A DNA stretch of 8,256 bases. Origin: an uncultured Bacilli bacterium (GTDB taxonomy: Bacteria; Bacillota_I; Bacilli_A; RF39; UBA660). The stretch is from NCBI GenBank assembly GCA_944363995.1, contig CALVVV010000052.1, positions 1 through 8,256 of the forward strand, read 5' to 3'. Below, in pieces: positions 6,171 to 8,256 of this stretch. How positions within the stretch are numbered: the stretch's first letter is position 1; every line of letters starts with the position of its first letter. The notes beneath the pieces were generated by a model. It ran no database searches, had not been told where the DNA came from, and saw only the letters and a program-made list of their open reading frames with translations. Made by a program: the position numbers and the translations under genes.

Positions 6171-6303
6171 CTATACTCTCCTCTTCCTCTATTTTATTTT
6201 CATCTAAATACTCGATAAATTCTGTAACAGTATTGTATACAGTAATTAAATCTTTTAGTGTAAGAGCGGATAAATCAAAATCTACTTTTTCTTCTTTTTT
6301 CAT
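6160..6303 (-). CDS. Acidic 47-residue micro-protein, overlapping the next gene
   Basis: This short frame starts at the ATG at 6303, with AGGTGA five bases upstream, and ends at TAA 6162-6160. It begins MKKEEKVDFDLSALTLKDLI, has one amphipathic helix (about 11-37, LSALTLKDLITVYNTVTEF) and an acidic tail. There is no membrane segment. The start lies 20 bases after the stop of the 354-residue gene. Its last 11 bases overlap the start of the 544-residue gene, and its GAG/GAA tail codons supply that gene's ribosome binding site. Good start signals, a sensible protein and tight packing support it as real. It may act as a leader for coupled translation, as a small binding partner, or both. The function is unknown. 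Confidence 0.72.
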   Translation of the reverse strand: MKKEEKVDFDLSALTLKDLITVYNTVTEFIEYLDENKIEEEESIDDE

Positions 6304-6323
6304 ATTTTCACCTTTTCCCCTTT

Positions 6324-7388
6324 TTAATCAAAGGAATCATACCCAGTTACATCTTTTATGAAACCAATTGATACTTCTAAATCAGCACCCGAAGAATCTG
6401 TTTCTAAACTATCAATATCTTGTCCTTCAACCCACAAATATATTCTTGTTTTTGTAATACCATTAGGTACAGTAAATAATGGTTGATCACTTTCATTTTC
6501 GGTCATAGTTTCTTGTAGTTGAAAATAGGTTAAGTCCAAATTAGGTGAACCAGAAACTGTATTTTCGACATAAATAGGTCCACCAGGTCTTTGAAATGCA
6601 TAAGTATCAAAATATTCACCATCAACCAAATTAACGCCGTATTTTGAAGCTCTTTCAATCGATAAATTTGTATGGGCGGTACTATAAGGTTCGTATATCA
6701 ATGAATAACAATTATTATTACAACTCATATTTTGAATTTCATTTACACTAGCATCCAAAGGTACGGTACCAACTTTAACAAAACCTACTCTAATTGAATT
6801 TAACAAACCTACCATTTCTTCATCAGCTGTTTCTTCAATAGTTATCTGACTATCTTCTGTCAAATATACATTATCATCAACTGGTGATCCTGTATCATTT
6901 TTAAAGAATAAATCAAAAGCAATAAAGGAATTATATCTTCTTCTTTCGTCCTCAGCTGCTACTTCGGTATATATATATCCATCTTCTAAGTCAATACTAT
7001 CATACTGGACACCATTGCCACTGAAAAAAATGTTAAAATATCTACTATTATGATTAGTTATTCCATTACTTGAAACAGGTCTTAATCCCATATCAGACCA
7101 TTGGCTTGTATTATTAGGATATGTTTTAACTAATTCATCAATCAAAGTATCAGCTGAAATTTCAAGTTCTCTTCCAAAATTAATTCCATCAAACGATATT
7201 TCTAGTCCACTATTTCGTGAAACAACCATCCTAAAAGTTTTGATTTTAACAATTAAATTATGAGAGAACCAAGCATAAGAAGAAAATATTAACAAAACTC
7301 CAGCTAATAAAATTATAACTGCTGATGCTTTTAATTTTTTTACATTAACTTTTTTAGAAGTATTTTTTTTCATTGTTTGTTTAGCCAT
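6324..7388 (-). CDS. Membrane-anchored or secreted surface-type protein, paralogue of its neighbour
   Basis: A 354-residue protein with a Lys-rich N-terminus (1-20), one hydrophobic segment (21-39) and then SSYAWFS (36-42). A short hydrophobic stretch ending in A-(Y/W)-F is typical of proteins exported in the TasA/SipW style and of many small extracytoplasmic proteins of gut Bacillota; cleavage after Ala39 is possible. The rest is acidic, rich in Ser, Thr and Asn, and looks beta-rich and outside the cell. It has a Cys pair in MSCNNNC (about 222-228). Near the end is ITKTRIYLWVEGQDID, which matches ITKVRVYIWIEGQDID in the upstream gene. The middle parts (NSIRVGFVKVG and NSVRVAFAQIG) also match, so the two are diverged tandem copies. 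The start ATG at 7388 is preceded by GGATAGGTGA. No sorting motif such as LPXTG is seen. A surface or matrix role is likely; the exact family is not certain. Confidence 0.72.
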   Translation of the reverse strand: MAKQTMKKNTSKKVNVKKLKASAVIILLAGVLLIFSSYAWFSHNLIVKIKTFRMVVSRNSGLEISFDGINFGRELEISADTLIDELVKTYPNNTSQWSDMGLRPVSSNGITNHNSRYFNIFFSGNGVQYDSIDLEDGYIYTEVAAEDERRRYNSFIAFDLFFKNDTGSPVDDNVYLTEDSQITIEETADEEMVGLLNSIRVGFVKVGTVPLDASVNEIQNMSCNNNCYSLIYEPYSTAHTNLSIERASKYGVNLVDGEYFDTYAFQRPGGPIYVENTVSGSPNLDLTYFQLQETMTENESDQPLFTVPNGITKTRIYLWVEGQDIDSLETDSSGADLEVSIGFIKDVTGYDSFD

Positions 7389-7417
7389 TAATTCACCTAT
7401 CCTTTATAGATATAAAC

Positions 7418-7441
7418 AAAGAGTAATGTTAATTACTCTTT
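7418..7441 (-). terminator. Hairpin between the two surface-type genes (possible terminator or attenuator)
   Basis: AAAGAGTAAT (7418-7427) pairs perfectly with ATTACTCTTT (7432-7441) around a four-base loop. On the minus strand it is followed by GTTTATAT, a short U-rich tail. It lies 29 bases before the next start codon and could cut expression of the downstream genes relative to the upstream one, or protect the 3' end of the upstream message. Confidence 0.5.
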
Positions 7442-7455
7442 ATTCACAATCTATG

Positions 7456-7483
7456 TTAATTAATGATAAGAGTCATTAATTAA
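7456..7483 (-). repeat. Perfect 11-bp inverted repeat just after the upstream stop codon
   Basis: TTAATTAATGA (7456-7466) pairs with TCATTAATTAA (7473-7483) around a six-base loop. On the minus strand it begins six bases after the stop codon at 7490-7492. It has no U run, so it is more likely a 3'-end stabilising hairpin than a terminator. Together with the hairpin at 7418-7441 it gives two stems in a 101-base gap. Confidence 0.5.
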
Positions 7484-7489
7484 ATTATT

Positions 7490-8256
7490 TTATTGACTTA
7501 AAGTTGGTGTAATATCAGTACTTGGTCCAGTATAATCAATATCTCCTTCTTCAAGTCTTTCTTTAGTAAATCCAAAATTAACTGATATTTTTAAACCTAA
7601 TTGTGCGAAATCATAGTTATCAATATCTTGTCCTTCTATCCAAATATATACTCTTACTTTTGTAATACTATTTGGCGCAAGTCTCATAAATTCTGGTCTT
7701 TCACTTCCTGGAATATCTTTCATTGTATCAGTAAAATATGGGAAATCAATTAATTTATAATTTGAAGCATCAAAATCTTCGCCTTCTTTAGCAGCTATAT
7801 AATTAGCATAAGTATCAGTATTTTCTTCATATGAATTATAAGCAAAGCCATCATAAACATTAACTTCATCAGAAATATCAATTCTTCTACTAATCGCATA
7901 AGTTGGATATGCAGTATCTAAATTTAATTTTTTACAAGTTGAACCAACGTCATATTCATCTTTATCTTCTACACTTGTACCATTACCATTTCTTGGACGA
8001 CAAGAAGTATTATAATAATTTAAAGCATTTTGAACATGATCTTTATCATTTGGTTCCCAAATTTGTGCATCACGACAAATTCCTGTTACCAATAAATCAT
8101 CTGGATCTTCAACTGTAGCCTCATTTAAAACATTTGCACATGTTATACCTGTAATAGTTGCAATTTCATCTGAATCATTAGTAGCACCAGTAGTAGCTTC
8201 GACACGCCCAATTTGAGCAAACGCTACACGTACTGAATTTTCAATTCCAGTATTAG
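7490..8256 (-). CDS. C-terminal part of a surface-type protein, cut by the right edge
   Basis: The frame is open from the right edge (first full codon at 8254) to TAA at 7492-7490, giving 254 visible residues. A TTG at 8092 is not the start, because the coding sequence clearly continues upstream. It contains NSVRVAFAQIGR near the edge and ITKVRVYIWIEGQDID near the end; both match the 354-residue protein downstream, which predicts a similar N-terminal membrane segment off the window. It is acidic, with four cysteines in TCAN, GICRD, TSCRP and STCKK contexts. These could form disulfides if the protein is extracellular. The segment between the shared blocks is longer and different from the paralogue. 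A surface or matrix role is inferred from the paralogue; the exact function is unknown. Confidence 0.75.
   Translation of the reverse strand, partial: NTGIENSVRVAFAQIGRVEATTGATNDSDEIATITGITCANVLNEATVEDPDDLLVTGICRDAQIWEPNDKDHVQNALNYYNTSCRPRNGNGTSVEDKDEYDVGSTCKKLNLDTAYPTYAISRRIDISDEVNVYDGFAYNSYEENTDTYANYIAAKEGEDFDASNYKLIDFPYFTDTMKDIPGSERPEFMRLAPNSITKVRVYIWIEGQDIDNYDFAQLGLKISVNFGFTKERLEEGDIDYTGPSTDITPTLSQ

Noticed and set aside
8090..8092. TTG as the start of a 200-residue protein
   Set aside because: The same frame stays open to the right edge, and the upstream residues match the paralogue (NSVRVAFAQIG versus NSIRVGFVKVG), so the gene is truncated by the window, not started here.
7903..8118. 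A 71-codon plus-strand open frame
   Set aside because: It is antisense to the edge-cut surface-type protein, and its His/Leu/Tyr-rich product is typical of shadow frames.
1..8256. CRISPR array, tRNA, rRNA or insertion sequence
   Set aside because: I found no regularly spaced long repeats, no tRNA-like cloverleaf, no rRNA core motifs and no transposase-like protein.

Overview
The window is a very AT-rich stretch from a bacterium that uses strong AAGGAG-type ribosome binding sites, sigma-A-type promoters and mostly TAA stops. One gene ends in TGA, and tryptophan is read from TGG throughout, so the standard bacterial code fits better than the Mycoplasma code. Together with the protein types, this suggests a low-GC member of the Bacillota, such as a Bacilli or Mollicutes-related gut lineage. 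That assignment is inference; no rRNA or other marker gene is present.

Left part (1-3272): a consensus leftward promoter at 24-51 drives a gene lying off the left edge. Between it and position 393 is non-coding DNA with hairpins and four TGTACA palindromes. Then comes a complete Sau3AI-type restriction-modification system. The MutH/Sau3AI-family endonuclease (447-1832, minus) and the C5-cytosine methyltransferase (2028-3272, plus) diverge from a 195-bp control region. The presumed target is GATC. One GATC forms part of the methyltransferase's likely -35 box and a second lies just upstream of the endonuclease's ribosome binding site, which suggests methylation-dependent self-control.

Middle part (3273-4535): a two-gene leftward operon converges on the methyltransferase. 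It encodes an unrecognised 99-aa helical protein followed, one base later, by a 183-aa protein with a CFI-box-like (CYLTTAC) domain. It has its own promoter and is a candidate accessory to the restriction-modification locus, though this rests on position alone. The 285 bp upstream of it hold that promoter and the terminator of the next operon.

Right part (4536-8256): a leftward gene cluster enters from the right edge. In order of transcription it holds a surface-type protein cut by the edge (at least 254 aa), a paired-hairpin spacer, a 354-aa paralogue with one N-terminal membrane segment ending in AWF, a 47-aa acidic micro-protein not listed by simple long-ORF searches, and a 544-aa unrecognised soluble helical protein whose start overlaps the micro-protein. 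The two surface-type proteins share a C-terminal ITK-R-Y-W-EGQDID motif. The cluster ends in a good intrinsic terminator at 4513-4555. It looks like an envelope or matrix locus with cytoplasmic partners, but no function can be assigned with certainty.
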